DNA from: Galbibacter pacificus
Lineage (GTDB): Bacteria; Bacteroidota; Bacteroidia; Flavobacteriales; Flavobacteriaceae
Direction: 5' to 3'
Assembly: GCF_029603165.1 (NCBI RefSeq)
Contig: NZ_JAQSVC010000004.1
Location: 310,001-374,000 of the forward strand
DNA length: 64,000 nt
In this document: positions 26,069 to 36,513 of the stretch, one piece after another
Layout of the letters: the number at the start of each line of letters is the position of its first letter
Position numbering within the stretch: position 1 is the stretch's first letter
Notes under the pieces: generated by a model
Databases searched by the model: none
Seen by the model: the letters and a program-made list of their open reading frames with translations, nothing else
Told to the model about the DNA's origin: nothing
Program-made: the position numbers and the translations under genes

Positions 26069-26482
26069 ATGAAACGTACAGCAAAAGCACATTGGACAGG
26101 TAATGCAAAAGAAGGCAAAGGAGATTTAACAACACAATCTGAAACATTATACAAAACAAACTACAGCTTTAAAACCCGCTTCTTAGGCGAAGAGAAAGGA
26201 ACCAATCCAGAAGAATTGTTGGCAGCAGCTCATGCAGGATGTTTTACTATGGCCGTTAGTTTTGCACTAACAGAGAAAGGATTATCACCCACATCATTGG
26301 ATACGGAAGCCATTTTAACGATGGAAAACCTTAATATTTCCAGAATTCATCTTTCAATTTCAGGTTCCGTTCCAGGGATAAGTACAGCGGAATTTGAAAC
26401 CATCGCTAAAGAAGCAGAGCAAAACTGCTTGATTTCTCAGGCATTAAAAATACCTATAAGTTCAGAGGCAAGTTTAGTATAA
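26069..26482 (+). CDS. OsmC family peroxiredoxin
   Basis: A 137-residue OsmC/Ohr-type thiol peroxidase that reduces organic hydroperoxides. The two redox cysteines are Cys58 or nearby in HAGCFTMAVS and the later one in EQNCLISQAL. RTAKAHWTGNAKEGKG at the start is typical of the OsmC subgroup. It is cytosolic. It lies between the AraC regulator and a small membrane protein (32 bases downstream), which suggests a stress-response unit, an inference from order only. Confidence 0.92.
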   Translation: MKRTAKAHWTGNAKEGKGDLTTQSETLYKTNYSFKTRFLGEEKGTNPEELLAAAHAGCFTMAVSFALTEKGLSPTSLDTEAILTMENLNISRIHLSISGSVPGISTAEFETIAKEAEQNCLISQALKIPISSEASLV

Positions 26483-26513
26483 TAAACCAATATTAATTTA
26501 AAACAGAAAAAAA

Positions 26514-27008
26514 ATGGGATTATCTAATTTAGGTATTTTTCATACGTTCATAGGCATCATTGCCATTATTGTCGCAGTTATTTCTTATGCACGGTTTGGT
26601 AAAGTAAATTTAACACATATTACTGGTAAGATATACTTCTATACAACAATTGTAACGTCATTAACAGCATTGGGCATATTTAATCATGGGGGCTTTAACC
26701 CCGGGCATATATTTGCCTTATTCATTGTAGTGCTGGTATTGGCAGGTTATTACCTCCACGCTAAAAAAACAGGAAATAACAGGTTTCGTTATATAGAAAA
26801 TTTCCTTCTGTCCTTTAGCTTTTTCTTATCTTGGGTACCAACGGTTAACGAGACGCTTAATCGTATTCCCGTTGGACGGCCATTAGCTAACGGACCAACA
26901 GATCCATTAATCGGGAAAACGCTTCTTGTGCTTTTCGTTCTATTTATAATTGGTTCTGTCCATCAATTTAGACAACAAAGAAAGTTAAACAAGAAAGGAC
27001 ATCAGTAA
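26514..27008 (+). CDS. Small four-helix-type membrane protein, function unknown
   Basis: A 164-residue integral membrane protein with about four hydrophobic segments (roughly 8-26, 42-60, 66-84 and 136-154), a histidine in FNHGGFNPGHIFAL and a polar loop before the last segment. It resembles small DUF2306-like membrane proteins with conserved membrane histidines, but I cannot assign the family with confidence. It follows the OsmC gene after 31 bases and is probably cotranscribed. Confidence 0.65.
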   Translation: MGLSNLGIFHTFIGIIAIIVAVISYARFGKVNLTHITGKIYFYTTIVTSLTALGIFNHGGFNPGHIFALFIVVLVLAGYYLHAKKTGNNRFRYIENFLLSFSFFLSWVPTVNETLNRIPVGRPLANGPTDPLIGKTLLVLFVLFIIGSVHQFRQQRKLNKKGHQ

Positions 27009-27213
27009 CTTATTTCCATTACAGAAGTTCCAACAAACATTTTATATTTCAAATCAAGAAACATGGGGTAAACCTAAAAATTGCAAGCCGTAATAAGATG
27101 GGCTGTGATTTCAAACGGAACATAAAGGCAACCCTAAATCGAAAAACATTCATTTTAATCCCGTAACTTCGTTAATCTAAATCTATGTGCATAAAATCAT
27201 ACCAAATTAACAG

Positions 27214-28737
27214 ATGGCTAAAAAACCCCTATTTATTGTAATTGTTTTCTGTGTAATCAAACTGACACTTCATTTAATAGCAGATTATAACTCAGGATAT
27301 CAGGGGGATGAATTATTGCACATAGAAACGGGAAACCACCTTGCCTTTGGATTTATGGAGTTCCCACCATTAATTGCCCTCTTGGCTTTTTTACAAAACC
27401 TGCTACAATCCAGTTCCGTATTTGTTAATCATATATTTATTCATCTTGCGGCAATTTCAATAATGATAATGGTTTCAAAAATTGTTCTCGAATTGGGGGG
27501 AAAGGCAAAAGCTGTTTTTTTGGTCCTCCTTTGTATCATTATTGCTCCGGGGTTTGAGCGTTCGCAACAACTATTCCAGCCCGTGGTTTTCAGCCAATTC
27601 TTTTGGGTGCTAAACTTTTACTTTCTCCTTAAATATGTCTGCTATCTTAAAAGAAGACACCTATGGTTTTTGACACTTGGTACAGCATTGGCTTTCTTGA
27701 CTAAATATGATGCCGTATTTTTCATTTTCGGAGTTTTATCCCTCCTTATATATAAAACAACAAGGCAAGCTTTGTACAGGCATAAATTCTGGTGGCACAT
27801 TCTCGTATTCATTTTAGTGATAAGCCCAAATATTATTTGGCAGTATAAAAATGACTTTCCTGTCCTGAAAATGTTCGATCGGCTCTACCAGACCCAATTG
27901 GACCAATTGGAACCAATACCAGTACTTACGCGTTTAATTATATCATTAAACCCCTTGACATTGTTGGTCTGGGGGGTAGGGTTTGTTTTTATGTTTCATG
28001 CTCAGATGCGTAAATATAGACCCGCCGTGCTTTCGATTTTGCTGTCAGTTGTACTTTTGTCCTTAAGTCAAGGAAAAGGATATTATTTCTATCCGGTCCT
28101 GCTTACAATTTTGCCATTCGGTGGTGTTTTTTGGGAAAGTGTAATAGTAACAAAAAGAAAGTGGGTAATTTATCCATTGACTCTATTCCTATGTTTGGGG
28201 ATATTTCTCATCCCATTTGGAATGCCGGTTTTTTCGTTAAAACATTATCTGAAAAAAACCTATCCTTATGAAAAAAAGGAGGTAACAGGCGGACAATATG
28301 CTGTGCGGTTTGAAGAACGCTTTTCAAATGAAAAGTGGAGCAAAACGCTTAAGGCGTTAAAACAGGTGTATGACAGCCTTCCCGAAATGGAAAAGAAAAG
28401 TGCCCTTATCTGGGGCAAACATTACAGACAGGCCGGTGCGGTAAGCTTGTATGGAAAAGAGTACGGCCTGCCCAATGCCTTTTCATTACATGGAAGTTTC
28501 TATAGTTGGTTGCCTAGCGGAGAGATGCCCTTAACAACCATTGCTTTACGTGATGGAGACCTGAATGGAAAGGATTTTTTTGAGCGTTATTTTGAAGAAA
28601 TCATCCCGGTAAAATCTGTATATAATCCCTATGCAGATGAAAAAGAAAAATTATATCAGACTATCTTTATTTGTAAAAGCCCCAAACAGACTTTTGATGA
28701 ATTAAAAGAACAGTTTCAAGACAGGATATTTGAATGA
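27214..28737 (+). CDS. GT39-like glycosyltransferase (ArnT/PMT fold)
   Basis: A 507-residue polytopic membrane protein with about ten hydrophobic segments in the first 340 residues and a soluble C-terminal part. The first periplasmic loop contains the acidic pair in GYQGDELLHIETG, as expected for dolichyl- or undecaprenyl-phosphate-sugar-dependent transferases (GT39, PF13231). Such enzymes move a sugar from a lipid carrier to protein, lipid A or glycans. The acceptor here is unknown. It stands alone, 205 bases after the preceding gene. Confidence 0.8.
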   Translation: MAKKPLFIVIVFCVIKLTLHLIADYNSGYQGDELLHIETGNHLAFGFMEFPPLIALLAFLQNLLQSSSVFVNHIFIHLAAISIMIMVSKIVLELGGKAKAVFLVLLCIIIAPGFERSQQLFQPVVFSQFFWVLNFYFLLKYVCYLKRRHLWFLTLGTALAFLTKYDAVFFIFGVLSLLIYKTTRQALYRHKFWWHILVFILVISPNIIWQYKNDFPVLKMFDRLYQTQLDQLEPIPVLTRLIISLNPLTLLVWGVGFVFMFHAQMRKYRPAVLSILLSVVLLSLSQGKGYYFYPVLLTILPFGGVFWESVIVTKRKWVIYPLTLFLCLGIFLIPFGMPVFSLKHYLKKTYPYEKKEVTGGQYAVRFEERFSNEKWSKTLKALKQVYDSLPEMEKKSALIWGKHYRQAGAVSLYGKEYGLPNAFSLHGSFYSWLPSGEMPLTTIALRDGDLNGKDFFERYFEEIIPVKSVYNPYADEKEKLYQTIFICKSPKQTFDELKEQFQDRIFE

Positions 28738-28888
28738 GAATACGCTATTCCTCATTAAATGATTGAATCAAGATCCTGAAATTAGTTATTTGTTATACAA
28801 TATAGCATGTTGTTGTGGTTAAGGCATTCCACCTTTTATCCATTCTCAACTTTACAAACTTTCAACCATGCAACTTTACAACTTTGCC

Positions 28889-28896
28889 TATCTTTG
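28889..28896 (+). promoter_or_regulatory. -7 promoter element for thiL, leaderless geometry
   Basis: TATCTTTG is an exact TAnnTTTG match, with only four bases before the ATG at 28901. Transcription would begin at or next to the start codon. Confidence 0.6.
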
Positions 28897-28900
28897 CAGC

Positions 28901-29956
28901 ATGATAGAAGATAAAAATCCGCAGCGCACATCTATTTCCGATTTGGGGGAATTTGGTTTGATCGACCATCTTACCAAAAATTTCAGCATAAAGCACAAAA
29001 CCACCGTAAAAGGAATCGGAGACGATGCCGCCGTACTCGATTTTAAAGGCAAAAAAACCATTGTAACTACAGATTTGTTAGTGGAAGGCGTGCATTTTGA
29101 CCTAAGCTATATGCCTTTAAAGCACCTCGGTTATAAATCGGTTATCGTCAACCTGTCAGATGTGTATGCCATGAATGCAAAGGCAACGCAGATTACGGTT
29201 TCCATTGCTATTTCCAACCGTTTTCCGCTGGAAGCTCTAGAAGAGCTGTACGCAGGAATAAAATTAGCATGCGATATATATGATGTTGACCTTGTTGGCG
29301 GCGACACTACTTCGTCCAACAAAGGGTTGCTTATTACGGTTACCGCCCTTGGCGAAGCCAACGAAGAAGATATTGTTTATCGAAATGGAGCCAAACCCAA
29401 CGATTTATTAGTAGTTTCAGGCGATCTGGGCGGTGCTTACCTTGGCTTACAGGTTTTGGAACGCGAAAAACAGGTTTTTCAGGTAAATCCTAAAAATCAA
29501 CCGGACCTAGACCAATATACCTATATTATTGAACGGCAACTAAAACCGGAAGCACGAAAAGATATTCCCGAACTATTGAAAAAACTTGAAGTAAAGCCAA
29601 CTTCCATGATTGATATTAGCGACGGACTTTCTTCTGAAATTATCCACCTCTGCAAACAATCCAATGTAGGTTGTAACTTGCATGAAGACAAAATACCACT
29701 GGATCCACAGGTTATCTCGACTTGTGAAGAATTCGACATAAGTAGTTCCACGGTTGCATTGAGCGGCGGGGAAGATTACGAATTGCTTTTTACGATTTCG
29801 CAAGACGATTACGCTAAAATAAAGGCAAATCCCAGCTTAACGGTTATTGGCCACATGACCGACGCAAAGGAAGGCATGCATTTAATAACACGCGCCAATA
29901 CCAAAATTGCGATTCAAGCACGTGGTTGGAATTCGTTTAAGGGCAATCAAGCATAA
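28901..29956 (+). CDS. thiL: Thiamine-phosphate kinase ThiL
   Basis: A 351-residue ATP-dependent kinase that turns thiamine monophosphate into thiamine diphosphate, the last step of the cofactor pathway. Signature segments are GIGDDAAV, TTDLLVEGVHFDL, VNLSDVYAM, GGDTTSS, ISDGLSSEI and LSGGEDYELLFTI. The ATG at 28901 is preferred to one 33 bases upstream because the promoter lies between them. It is cytosolic and not in a thiamine operon here. Confidence 0.96.
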   Translation: MIEDKNPQRTSISDLGEFGLIDHLTKNFSIKHKTTVKGIGDDAAVLDFKGKKTIVTTDLLVEGVHFDLSYMPLKHLGYKSVIVNLSDVYAMNAKATQITVSIAISNRFPLEALEELYAGIKLACDIYDVDLVGGDTTSSNKGLLITVTALGEANEEDIVYRNGAKPNDLLVVSGDLGGAYLGLQVLEREKQVFQVNPKNQPDLDQYTYIIERQLKPEARKDIPELLKKLEVKPTSMIDISDGLSSEIIHLCKQSNVGCNLHEDKIPLDPQVISTCEEFDISSSTVALSGGEDYELLFTISQDDYAKIKANPSLTVIGHMTDAKEGMHLITRANTKIAIQARGWNSFKGNQA

Positions 29957-29959
29957 AAA

Positions 29960-30196
29960 TCATGCAACCGACTGCAAGGCGTGCCTTTTACGATAAAATT
30001 TAGCCAATGTTTCGTTGATTTCCTTTAATTCGGGCGTCAACACGTCTAAATGACCGGTTTCGGTGGTAGTGATTTCACACTTACATGTTTTGCATTGATA
30101 TTCAGTAATGTGTGGAGTGATTTTTTTCGACACCACATAGCGATGTCCAAACATGGAACACACAGCTTTCTTGATCGTAGATCTTGAGGTTTTCAT
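29960..30196 (-). CDS. Small Cys-containing protein (DUF1660-like)
   Basis: A 78-residue basic protein with Cys13 in AVCSMFGHRY and a YQCKTCKCEI motif near residues 53-62, which could bind a metal ion as a small zinc ribbon. The C-terminal part is helical. It resembles small 'C.FGH.Y...C..C' proteins (DUF1660-like, also present in phages), but no function is known. It is convergent with thiL, ending 3 bases from it. Confidence 0.65.
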   Translation of the reverse strand: MKTSRSTIKKAVCSMFGHRYVVSKKITPHITEYQCKTCKCEITTTETGHLDVLTPELKEINETLAKFYRKRHALQSVA

Positions 30197-30247
30197 AGGT
30201 TATGTAATTTATGGGCGGTATTAACTTATGTATATTTCCAATAAAAA

Positions 30248-31027
30248 TCAAATATTATTCAAAAAAACTTTGATTTTATCGATGAATTGCGATTTGTTCT
30301 CAATAAAACTCATATGCCCATCTGGAAATTCAACCACTTCCATGTCAGTATTTTGAACTTGTGCCCTTAAATCTTCATATAATAATACCGGGTCTTTCTT
30401 ACCGATAATCATCATTTTAGCAAAGGGTGTAAAGTGAAGTAATATTTCTCTGTCCTTACGGATTTTCATCCCTTCCAGTGCAGCAACTATTCCTTGGACC
30501 GGTGTTTTAAGTGCCTCTTTTTTAAGCTCTTTGATTTCTTCAGAAAAAATCTTTCTGTTTTTGGGGCGGAAAAGATTGGAAATTCCCATCCGCACAAAAC
30601 TTTTATAATCTTTTTTAACCATTTTTATGGCCCGGTCCCTGTTTTTTTTCTTTTCCGGCGAATCGGCACTTGCCGTTGAGTTGGCCAAAATCAAGGCTTT
30701 TACTTCATCTGGATAAGCTTCGGCATAGGCAAGGGCCACATAACCGCCCATGGAATGCCCGATTAATGAAATACGGCGCAGTTTTAACTTGTTTATCACT
30801 GCTTTTACGGCATCGGCCATTGTTTCCATGGTGTGCACATAACCAACACATCCTGTTTTTCCGTGCCCCAACAGGTCTATTGTAATTACCCGATAACGCA
30901 TAAGCAATTGTTCTTTCAGGGAATCCCAAACAGTCGTATTTTCTAAAAATCCGTGCAACAAAACCACTGCTGGGCCCTGCCCCGCATCTTCATAAAAAAC
31001 AGAAGTTCCTTTGTAGTTTAGCATCAT
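30248..31027 (-). CDS. Alpha/beta hydrolase
   Basis: A 259-residue soluble alpha/beta hydrolase. The oxyanion segment LLHGFLENTTVWDS is near residues 23-36, the nucleophile elbow is IGHSMGGYVAL with serine near residue 95, and the C-terminal histidine is in EFPDGHMSF. It resembles epoxide hydrolase/esterase-like members, with unknown substrate. Two adjacent ATG codons (31027 and 31024) can serve as start. No signal peptide. Confidence 0.85.
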   Translation of the reverse strand: MMLNYKGTSVFYEDAGQGPAVVLLHGFLENTTVWDSLKEQLLMRYRVITIDLLGHGKTGCVGYVHTMETMADAVKAVINKLKLRRISLIGHSMGGYVALAYAEAYPDEVKALILANSTASADSPEKKKNRDRAIKMVKKDYKSFVRMGISNLFRPKNRKIFSEEIKELKKEALKTPVQGIVAALEGMKIRKDREILLHFTPFAKMMIIGKKDPVLLYEDLRAQVQNTDMEVVEFPDGHMSFIENKSQFIDKIKVFLNNI

Positions 31028-31133
31028 AATGACTAGGGATTTGGAATTAGTCTATTGTTAATTGTTAAATTATAAAACTTTGAACTCTTTGCGGAACATT
31101 GGTGTTAGAGGATAGAAATTTAATCCCCAAAAG

Positions 31134-31165
31134 GAGGTGTTTTTAGCTTATTTTAAAAACACCTC
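31134..31165. terminator. Hairpin downstream of the aminopeptidase P gene's region
   Basis: GAGGTGTTTTTA and TAAAAACACCTC form 12-bp perfect arms with an 8-base loop, between the alpha/beta hydrolase start and the aminopeptidase stop (minus strand). There is no long T tract after it on the minus strand, so it could be a terminator, processing site or attenuator. Confidence 0.55.
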
Positions 31166-31219
31166 TTACAGCAATCGTTCCTTCCTACTCCCTTTTCCAA
31201 ATCACTCTTCCCATGATTA

Positions 31220-32515
31220 CTACTTATTTTTCATCCATTCTTCAATTTCTTCAACTTCCAAAGGAATGTTCTTCATTAAATTGAAAGGTTCTCCGCTTTC
31301 CTGAATTACCATATCATCTTCCAAACGGATACCAAAACCTTCATCTGGTAAATATATTCCCGGTTCTACAGTAAATACCATGTTGGCTTTCATTGGTTTT
31401 TTTAATGGGCCATAATCGTGCGTGTCCAACCCGATATGATGGCTCGTGCCATGCATAAAGTACTTTTTGTAAGCAGGCCAATCGGGGTTTTCATTTTGCA
31501 CATCGGCTTTGTCCAACAAACCAAGGTCCAACAATTCACTAGTCATTAATTTTCCAACTTCTTCATGATATTCTTTCCACATGGTACCGGGCACCAGCAT
31601 TTTTGTTGCTTCCTTTTTTACTTTAAGTACTGCATTATATACTTGCTTTTGCCTATCGGTAAACCTTCCGCTTACGGGAATAGTCCGTGTCATATCGCTT
31701 GCGTAGTTTGCATATTCGGCTCCGGCATCGATCAACAATAATTCTCCTTCTTTGCATTGTGCTTTGTTTTCGATATAATGCAACACATTGGCATTGTTTC
31801 CAGAGGCAATTATGGGCGTATAAGCAAATCCACGAGATCGGTTTCTAGTAAATTCATGTATAAACTCCGCCTCAATTTCATATTCCCAAACGCCGGGTTT
31901 TGTAAATTGCAACACCCGTTTAAATGCTTTTTCGGTAATATTGCAAGCCTGTTGCATTAACTTGATCTCCTGAGGCTCTTTGTTGCCACGTAATTCTTGT
32001 AAAATTTGATTGCTTTTTTCCCATTTATGAGCCGGGAATTTATCTTTGCACCATTTTATAAATCGGTCTTCGCGTGTTTCTGTTTCAACCGATTGGCGGT
32101 AATGTTCGTTGGTATTGAAATAAACTGTTTCGGCCTCGGTCATTAATTCATAAAAAATTTTGTCGAATTCCTTTAGCCAATACGTCGTTTTAATCCCGCT
32201 TACTTCCAGGGCCTTTTCTTTGGTTAGCTTTTCGCCTTCCCAAACTGCAATATGCTCGTTGGTTTCCCTAACAAACAACACTTCTTTATGTTTTGCTTCA
32301 TGGGCATCGGGGAAAAGCACCAAAATGCTCTCCTCCTGATCTACGCCACTTAAATAAAATAAGTCCCTGGCCTGCTGAAAGGGCATGGTACTGTCTGCTC
32401 CAATGGGATATATATCGTTGGAATTAAAAACCGCAATACTTTTTGGCTTCATTTGTGCCATAAATTTTTGACGGTTCTTTATAAATAAGTTGCTGTCGAT
32501 CAAATCATATTTCAT
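31220..32515 (-). CDS. Aminopeptidase P family metallopeptidase (M24B)
   Basis: A 431-residue Xaa-Pro aminopeptidase that removes N-terminal residues before proline. An N-terminal domain (about 1-175) precedes the pita-bread catalytic domain with dimetal ligands in LLIDAGAEYANYASDMTRT, MHGTSHHIGLDTHD, FTVEPGIYL and IRLEDD. No signal peptide, hence cytosolic. It is divergent from the sdh operon, with 463 bases between. Confidence 0.93.
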   Translation of the reverse strand: MKYDLIDSNLFIKNRQKFMAQMKPKSIAVFNSNDIYPIGADSTMPFQQARDLFYLSGVDQEESILVLFPDAHEAKHKEVLFVRETNEHIAVWEGEKLTKEKALEVSGIKTTYWLKEFDKIFYELMTEAETVYFNTNEHYRQSVETETREDRFIKWCKDKFPAHKWEKSNQILQELRGNKEPQEIKLMQQACNITEKAFKRVLQFTKPGVWEYEIEAEFIHEFTRNRSRGFAYTPIIASGNNANVLHYIENKAQCKEGELLLIDAGAEYANYASDMTRTIPVSGRFTDRQKQVYNAVLKVKKEATKMLVPGTMWKEYHEEVGKLMTSELLDLGLLDKADVQNENPDWPAYKKYFMHGTSHHIGLDTHDYGPLKKPMKANMVFTVEPGIYLPDEGFGIRLEDDMVIQESGEPFNLMKNIPLEVEEIEEWMKNK

Positions 32516-32921
32516 ATCCTTATTTTACTTTTTAATTTCGACAAAATTAGTAAGAATAGAAAGTTTTGATGTTAAACTTCGATTAAAGTTTGATGTAATT
32601 TAACAAAGCATGGAAATGCTCTTGTTAATAAGTTTTATATGCGCCCCTAAAAAACATTTGCATTGTTGGCGATTAAAAAATTTATTTTGGCATTTCCCAA
32701 CTATTACACAGTTAAGAGATAAAACAGAAATCATCATAGGACAAATAATAACGATACTCTTTGCAGTCGATATAATCTATTTAATTTTCAAATTCAGTAA
32801 AAAGCTTAGGTCAGGAAAAAACAATAAACTGATAGAACATTCTAATTTCATATTAAATAGCAACTTTTTACAAACCCTACTTTATACTCATTCTAAATTG
32901 CAGGGAAAACAGAAACGAAAG
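32516..32921. other. Non-coding stretch upstream of sdhC
   Basis: About 400 AT-rich bases between the divergent aminopeptidase and sdhC. A frame at 32610-32963 is open but has no recognisable similarity, runs through the sdh promoter and looks non-coding. No RNA-like fold stood out. Confidence 0.55.
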
Positions 32922-32953
32922 TTTGTTAATAACTTGTTCGTGCTGTATTTTTG
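32922..32953 (+). promoter_or_regulatory. Promoter of the sdhCAB operon (-33 TTTG and -7 TATTTTTG)
   Basis: TTTG at 32922-32925 and TATTTTTG at 32946-32953 are separated by 20 bases, the best match in this window to the complete Bacteroidota sigma-A promoter. The sdhC ATG is 26 bases downstream. Confidence 0.75.
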
Positions 32954-32978
32954 TACGAATTAAAATAAATTATTTCTA

Positions 32979-33638
32979 ATGAGCGGAATGTTAAATTCAA
33001 CAATAGCCAGAAAAGTTGCCATGGCACTTTCTGCTATATTCTTATTAATCTTCCTTTTACAGCATTTTATTATCAATTTCACATCTGTAATCAGCGAAAA
33101 TACCTTTAATGAACTGTCTCATTTTATGGGAACCAATATCTTGATACAGTTTGTAATGCAACCCATTTTGATTTTTGCTGTGGTTTTTCACTTTGTTATG
33201 GGTTTTATCCTTGAAATAAAGAACAAAAAAGCCAGGAACATAAAATATGCCAGTTTCAAGGGAAGCACAAATACTACTTGGGTTTCGAGAAACATGATTT
33301 ATAGCGGCTTGGTTATTTTAGCCTTCCTCGTACTTCATTTTATTGATTTTTGGTTACCGGAATTGAATTACAAATACATTCAGTTTAATCCAGAAGATCC
33401 AACTAGGTATTATCATGAATTGGTGGAAAAATTTCACAATCCAATACGGGTTGGCGCATATGTGGTTGCATTTGTATTATTGGCATTGCACTTGCTTCAT
33501 GGATTTCAATCGGCTTTTCAATCGGTTGGGCTTAACAACAAGTTCACGCCGGCACTTAAAACTTTTGGAAAGTATTTTGCGATTATCATTCCATTAGGAT
33601 TTATTTTCATTGCACTTTTCCATCATTTCAATCATTAA
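32979..33638 (+). CDS. sdhC: Succinate dehydrogenase cytochrome b subunit
   Basis: A 219-residue membrane anchor with five predicted transmembrane helices (about 15-35, 55-80, 105-125, 160-185, 190-215) and several histidines that can bind two hemes (LQHFIINF, FHFVMGF, VLHFIDF, LHLLHGF). Single-subunit di-heme anchors of this length are typical of type B succinate:quinone oxidoreductases, as in Bacteroidota. It starts the sdhCAB operon and is followed by sdhA after 12 bases. The enzyme passes electrons to menaquinone in the inner membrane. Confidence 0.95.
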   Translation: MSGMLNSTIARKVAMALSAIFLLIFLLQHFIINFTSVISENTFNELSHFMGTNILIQFVMQPILIFAVVFHFVMGFILEIKNKKARNIKYASFKGSTNTTWVSRNMIYSGLVILAFLVLHFIDFWLPELNYKYIQFNPEDPTRYYHELVEKFHNPIRVGAYVVAFVLLALHLLHGFQSAFQSVGLNNKFTPALKTFGKYFAIIIPLGFIFIALFHHFNH

Positions 33639-33650
33639 AAAGAGGTAGTT

Positions 33651-35654
33651 ATGGCAGTATTCGATTCAAACATACCACAAGGCGATTTAGCTAATAAGTG
33701 GGTCAATCATAAAAATAAAATCAACCTGGTAAATCCGGCCAATAAACGTAACATTGATGTTATTGTTGTTGGAACCGGATTGGCGGGAGGTTCGGCAGCA
33801 GCAACATTGGCAGAGCTTGGCTATAATGTAAAGACATTTTGCTATCAAGACTCGCCGCGCCGTGCGCACTCTATTGCCGCCCAAGGGGGAATTAACGCCG
33901 CAAAAAATTACCAAGGTGATGGCGATTCTATTTACCGCTTGTTTTACGACACGGTAAAAGGAGGCGATTATCGTTCGCGTGAGGCCAATGTATACCGTTT
34001 GGCCGAAGTTTCTGCCAATATAATCGACCAATGTGTAGCGCAAGGTGTTCCCTTTGCCCGCGAATATGGCGGGTTGCTAGATAACCGCTCGTTTGGTGGT
34101 GTATTGGTTTCTAGAACTTTTTATGCTAAAGGACAAACGGGCCAACAACTCTTATTGGGCGCCTATGCCGCGATGAACCGACAAATAAACCGTGGTAAAA
34201 TACAATCGTATAACCGCCACGAAATGCTCGATTTGGTTATTGTTGACGGAAAAGCCAGAGGGATCATTGCAAGAAACCTTGTAACCGGAGAAATAGAACG
34301 CCATGCAGCACATGCCGTGGTTGTTGCATCGGGAGGGTACGGAAACGTATTTTTCCTTTCTACAAACGCCATGGGAAGCAATGTAACCGCTTCTTGGAAA
34401 ATACATAAAAAAGGAGCCTATTTTGCCAACCCGTGCTACACGCAAATCCACCCGACTTGTATTCCCGTTTCAGGAGATCATCAATCAAAATTAACACTGA
34501 TGTCAGAATCCCTTCGTAACGATGGTAGAATTTGGGTTCCTAAGAAAAAAGAAGATGCAGAAGCCATCCGTCAAGGAAAATTAAAACCTACCGAATTGGC
34601 CGAAGAAGATAGAGATTATTACCTTGAAAGAAGATACCCATCTTTTGGTAACCTTGTTCCCCGCGATGTGGCCTCCAGGGCCGCCAAAGAACGTTGCGAT
34701 GCCGGGTTTGGCGTAAACAAGACAGGAGAAGCCGTGTTTTTAGATTTTGCATCGGCAATTATGCGCTATGGAAAAGAGCAGGCCGCCATTCACGGAAATC
34801 ACAATCCCAGTGAAACAGAAATGAGGGAACTGGGCGAAAAGGTAATTGAAAACAAATATGGGAACCTTTTCCAGATGTACGAAAAAATCGTGGACGAGAA
34901 TCCGTACAAAACACCCATGAAAATATATCCCGCCGTGCATTATACCATGGGCGGAATTTGGGTAGATTACAATTTAATGACCACCATTCCTGGTTGCTAC
35001 GCCGCCGGAGAGGCCAACTTCTCCGATCACGGCGCAAACCGTTTAGGGGCATCTGCACTCATGCAAGGTCTGGCCGATGGTTATTTTGTGTTACCATATA
35101 CCATTGGCGATTACTTGTCGCAGGACATTAGAACCGGAAAAATATCAACAGAATCTCCCGAATTTGAAGCTGCCGAAAAAGCGGTGAAAGATCAAATAGA
35201 AAAACTGGTTGCCAATAAAGGAAAACATTCTGTAGACCATTACCACAAAAAACTCGGTAAGATTATGTGGAACAAATGTGGAATGGCCAGAAATGCGAAA
35301 GGCTTGGAGGAAGCAATTACCGAAATTCGTGAGCTTCGCGAGGATTTCCATAAAAATGTATTGATTCCCGGTTCTGCCAATAGTAAAAACAGCGAGCTGG
35401 AAAAAGCATTGCGCGTAGCCGATTTTCTTGAATTAGGAGAATTGTTTGCCAAAGATGCTTTACACCGAAATGAATCTTGCGGAGGTCACTTTAGGGAAGA
35501 ATATCAAACCGAAGAAGGAGAAGCCAAGCGTGACGACGAGAACTTTAAATATGTAGCCGCATGGGAATACAAAGGAGCTCCAAGCGATGCCGTATTGCAT
35601 AAAGAAAATTTGGAATATAAAAATATTGAGCTTAAAACGAGAAGTTATAAATAG
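33651..35654 (+). CDS. sdhA: Succinate dehydrogenase flavoprotein subunit
   Basis: A 667-residue FAD subunit that oxidises succinate. The Rossmann GxGxxG segment is [15 protein letters not shown] near 38-52, and the covalent-FAD histidine is in [14 protein letters not shown]. Substrate residues lie in HPTCIP and [10 protein letters not shown]. The length fits the type B enzyme. The operon order C-A-B is normal for the phylum. It is peripheral on the cytoplasmic side of the membrane and works in the TCA cycle and respiration. Confidence 0.97.
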   Translation: MAVFDSNIPQGDLANKWVNHKNKINLVNPANKRNIDVIVVGTGLAGGSAAATLAELGYNVKTFCYQDSPRRAHSIAAQGGINAAKNYQGDGDSIYRLFYDTVKGGDYRSREANVYRLAEVSANIIDQCVAQGVPFAREYGGLLDNRSFGGVLVSRTFYAKGQTGQQLLLGAYAAMNRQINRGKIQSYNRHEMLDLVIVDGKARGIIARNLVTGEIERHAAHAVVVASGGYGNVFFLSTNAMGSNVTASWKIHKKGAYFANPCYTQIHPTCIPVSGDHQSKLTLMSESLRNDGRIWVPKKKEDAEAIRQGKLKPTELAEEDRDYYLERRYPSFGNLVPRDVASRAAKERCDAGFGVNKTGEAVFLDFASAIMRYGKEQAAIHGNHNPSETEMRELGEKVIENKYGNLFQMYEKIVDENPYKTPMKIYPAVHYTMGGIWVDYNLMTTIPGCYAAGEANFSDHGANRLGASALMQGLADGYFVLPYTIGDYLSQDIRTGKISTESPEFEAAEKAVKDQIEKLVANKGKHSVDHYHKKLGKIMWNKCGMARNAKGLEEAITEIRELREDFHKNVLIPGSANSKNSELEKALRVADFLELGELFAKDALHRNESCGGHFREEYQTEEGEAKRDDENFKYVAAWEYKGAPSDAVLHKENLEYKNIELKTRSYK

Positions 35655-35713
35655 ATGTAAGTAGTGAGATGTTAGATTAACTTTCAATACTTAATACTCA
35701 ATACTCAAAAAGT

Positions 35714-36460
35714 ATGAATTTAAAGCTAAAAATATGGCGTCAAAAAGATGCCAACACCAAAGGAAAGATGGTTGAATACCCAATTGCAGGTATAGAAGAA
35801 GATATGTCTTTCTTAGAAATGCTGGATGTTTTAAATGAAGAATTGATTTCAAAAGGTGAAGAGCCTGTTGAATTCGACCATGATTGCCGCGAAGGAATTT
35901 GCGGGGCCTGCTCGCTTCAAATTAACGGGGAACCACATGGCCCCGACAGAGGCGTAACTACCTGCCAATTGCATATGCGCATGTTTAAAGACGGCGATAC
36001 CATTACCATCGAGCCTTTTAGGGCAACTGCTTTTCCGGTAATTAAAGATTTAATTGTTGACAGAAGTTCGTTCGACCGGATACAGCAAGCAGGCGGATTT
36101 ATTTCTGTTAATACTTCCGGAAATACCATTGATGCCAATTCCATTCCTGTAAATAAGGATGATGCCGATAAATCGTTTAACGCGGCCACCTGTATTGGCT
36201 GTGGCGCATGTGTAGCTGCTTGTAAAAATGCAAGCGCCATGCTGTTTACAGCAGCCAAGGTATCGCAATTTGCTTTGTTGCCTCAAGGACAAATTGAAGC
36301 AACCGACCGCGTACTAAATATGGTGAAACAAATGGACGAGGAAGGTTTTGGAAATTGCTCCAACACCGGAGCCTGTGAAATTGAATGCCCGAAAGGAATT
36401 TCGTTGGAAAATATTGCCCGAATGAACAGGGAATATCTTTCGGCCAGTTTGAAGAAGTAA
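35714..36460 (+). CDS. sdhB: Succinate dehydrogenase iron-sulfur subunit
   Basis: A 248-residue Fe-S subunit with three clusters. The [2Fe-2S] ligands are in [12 protein letters not shown] and the later TTCQLH. The C-terminal domain has [11 protein letters not shown] and [12 protein letters not shown], which supply ligands for [4Fe-4S] and [3Fe-4S]. It links SdhA to the heme anchor. It ends 26 bases before a strong bidirectional terminator shared with the symporter gene. Confidence 0.97.
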   Translation: MNLKLKIWRQKDANTKGKMVEYPIAGIEEDMSFLEMLDVLNEELISKGEEPVEFDHDCREGICGACSLQINGEPHGPDRGVTTCQLHMRMFKDGDTITIEPFRATAFPVIKDLIVDRSSFDRIQQAGGFISVNTSGNTIDANSIPVNKDDADKSFNAATCIGCGACVAACKNASAMLFTAAKVSQFALLPQGQIEATDRVLNMVKQMDEEGFGNCSNTGACEIECPKGISLENIARMNREYLSASLKK

Positions 36461-36485
36461 AACATCTTTTTTAATTACAATAACC

Positions 36486-36513
36486 AAACCCTTTGTGTGT
36501 ACAAAGGGTTTTT
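36486..36513. terminator. Bidirectional terminator between sdhB and the symporter gene
   Basis: AAACCCTTTGT, 4-base loop, ACAAAGGGTTTTTT: an 11-bp stem with T tracts in both directions, between convergent genes; it abuts the symporter stop codon. Confidence 0.88.

Noticed and set aside
32610-32963. Open frame of 117 codons upstream of sdhC
   Set aside because: No family similarity or normal composition, and it contains the complete sdh promoter; treated as non-coding.
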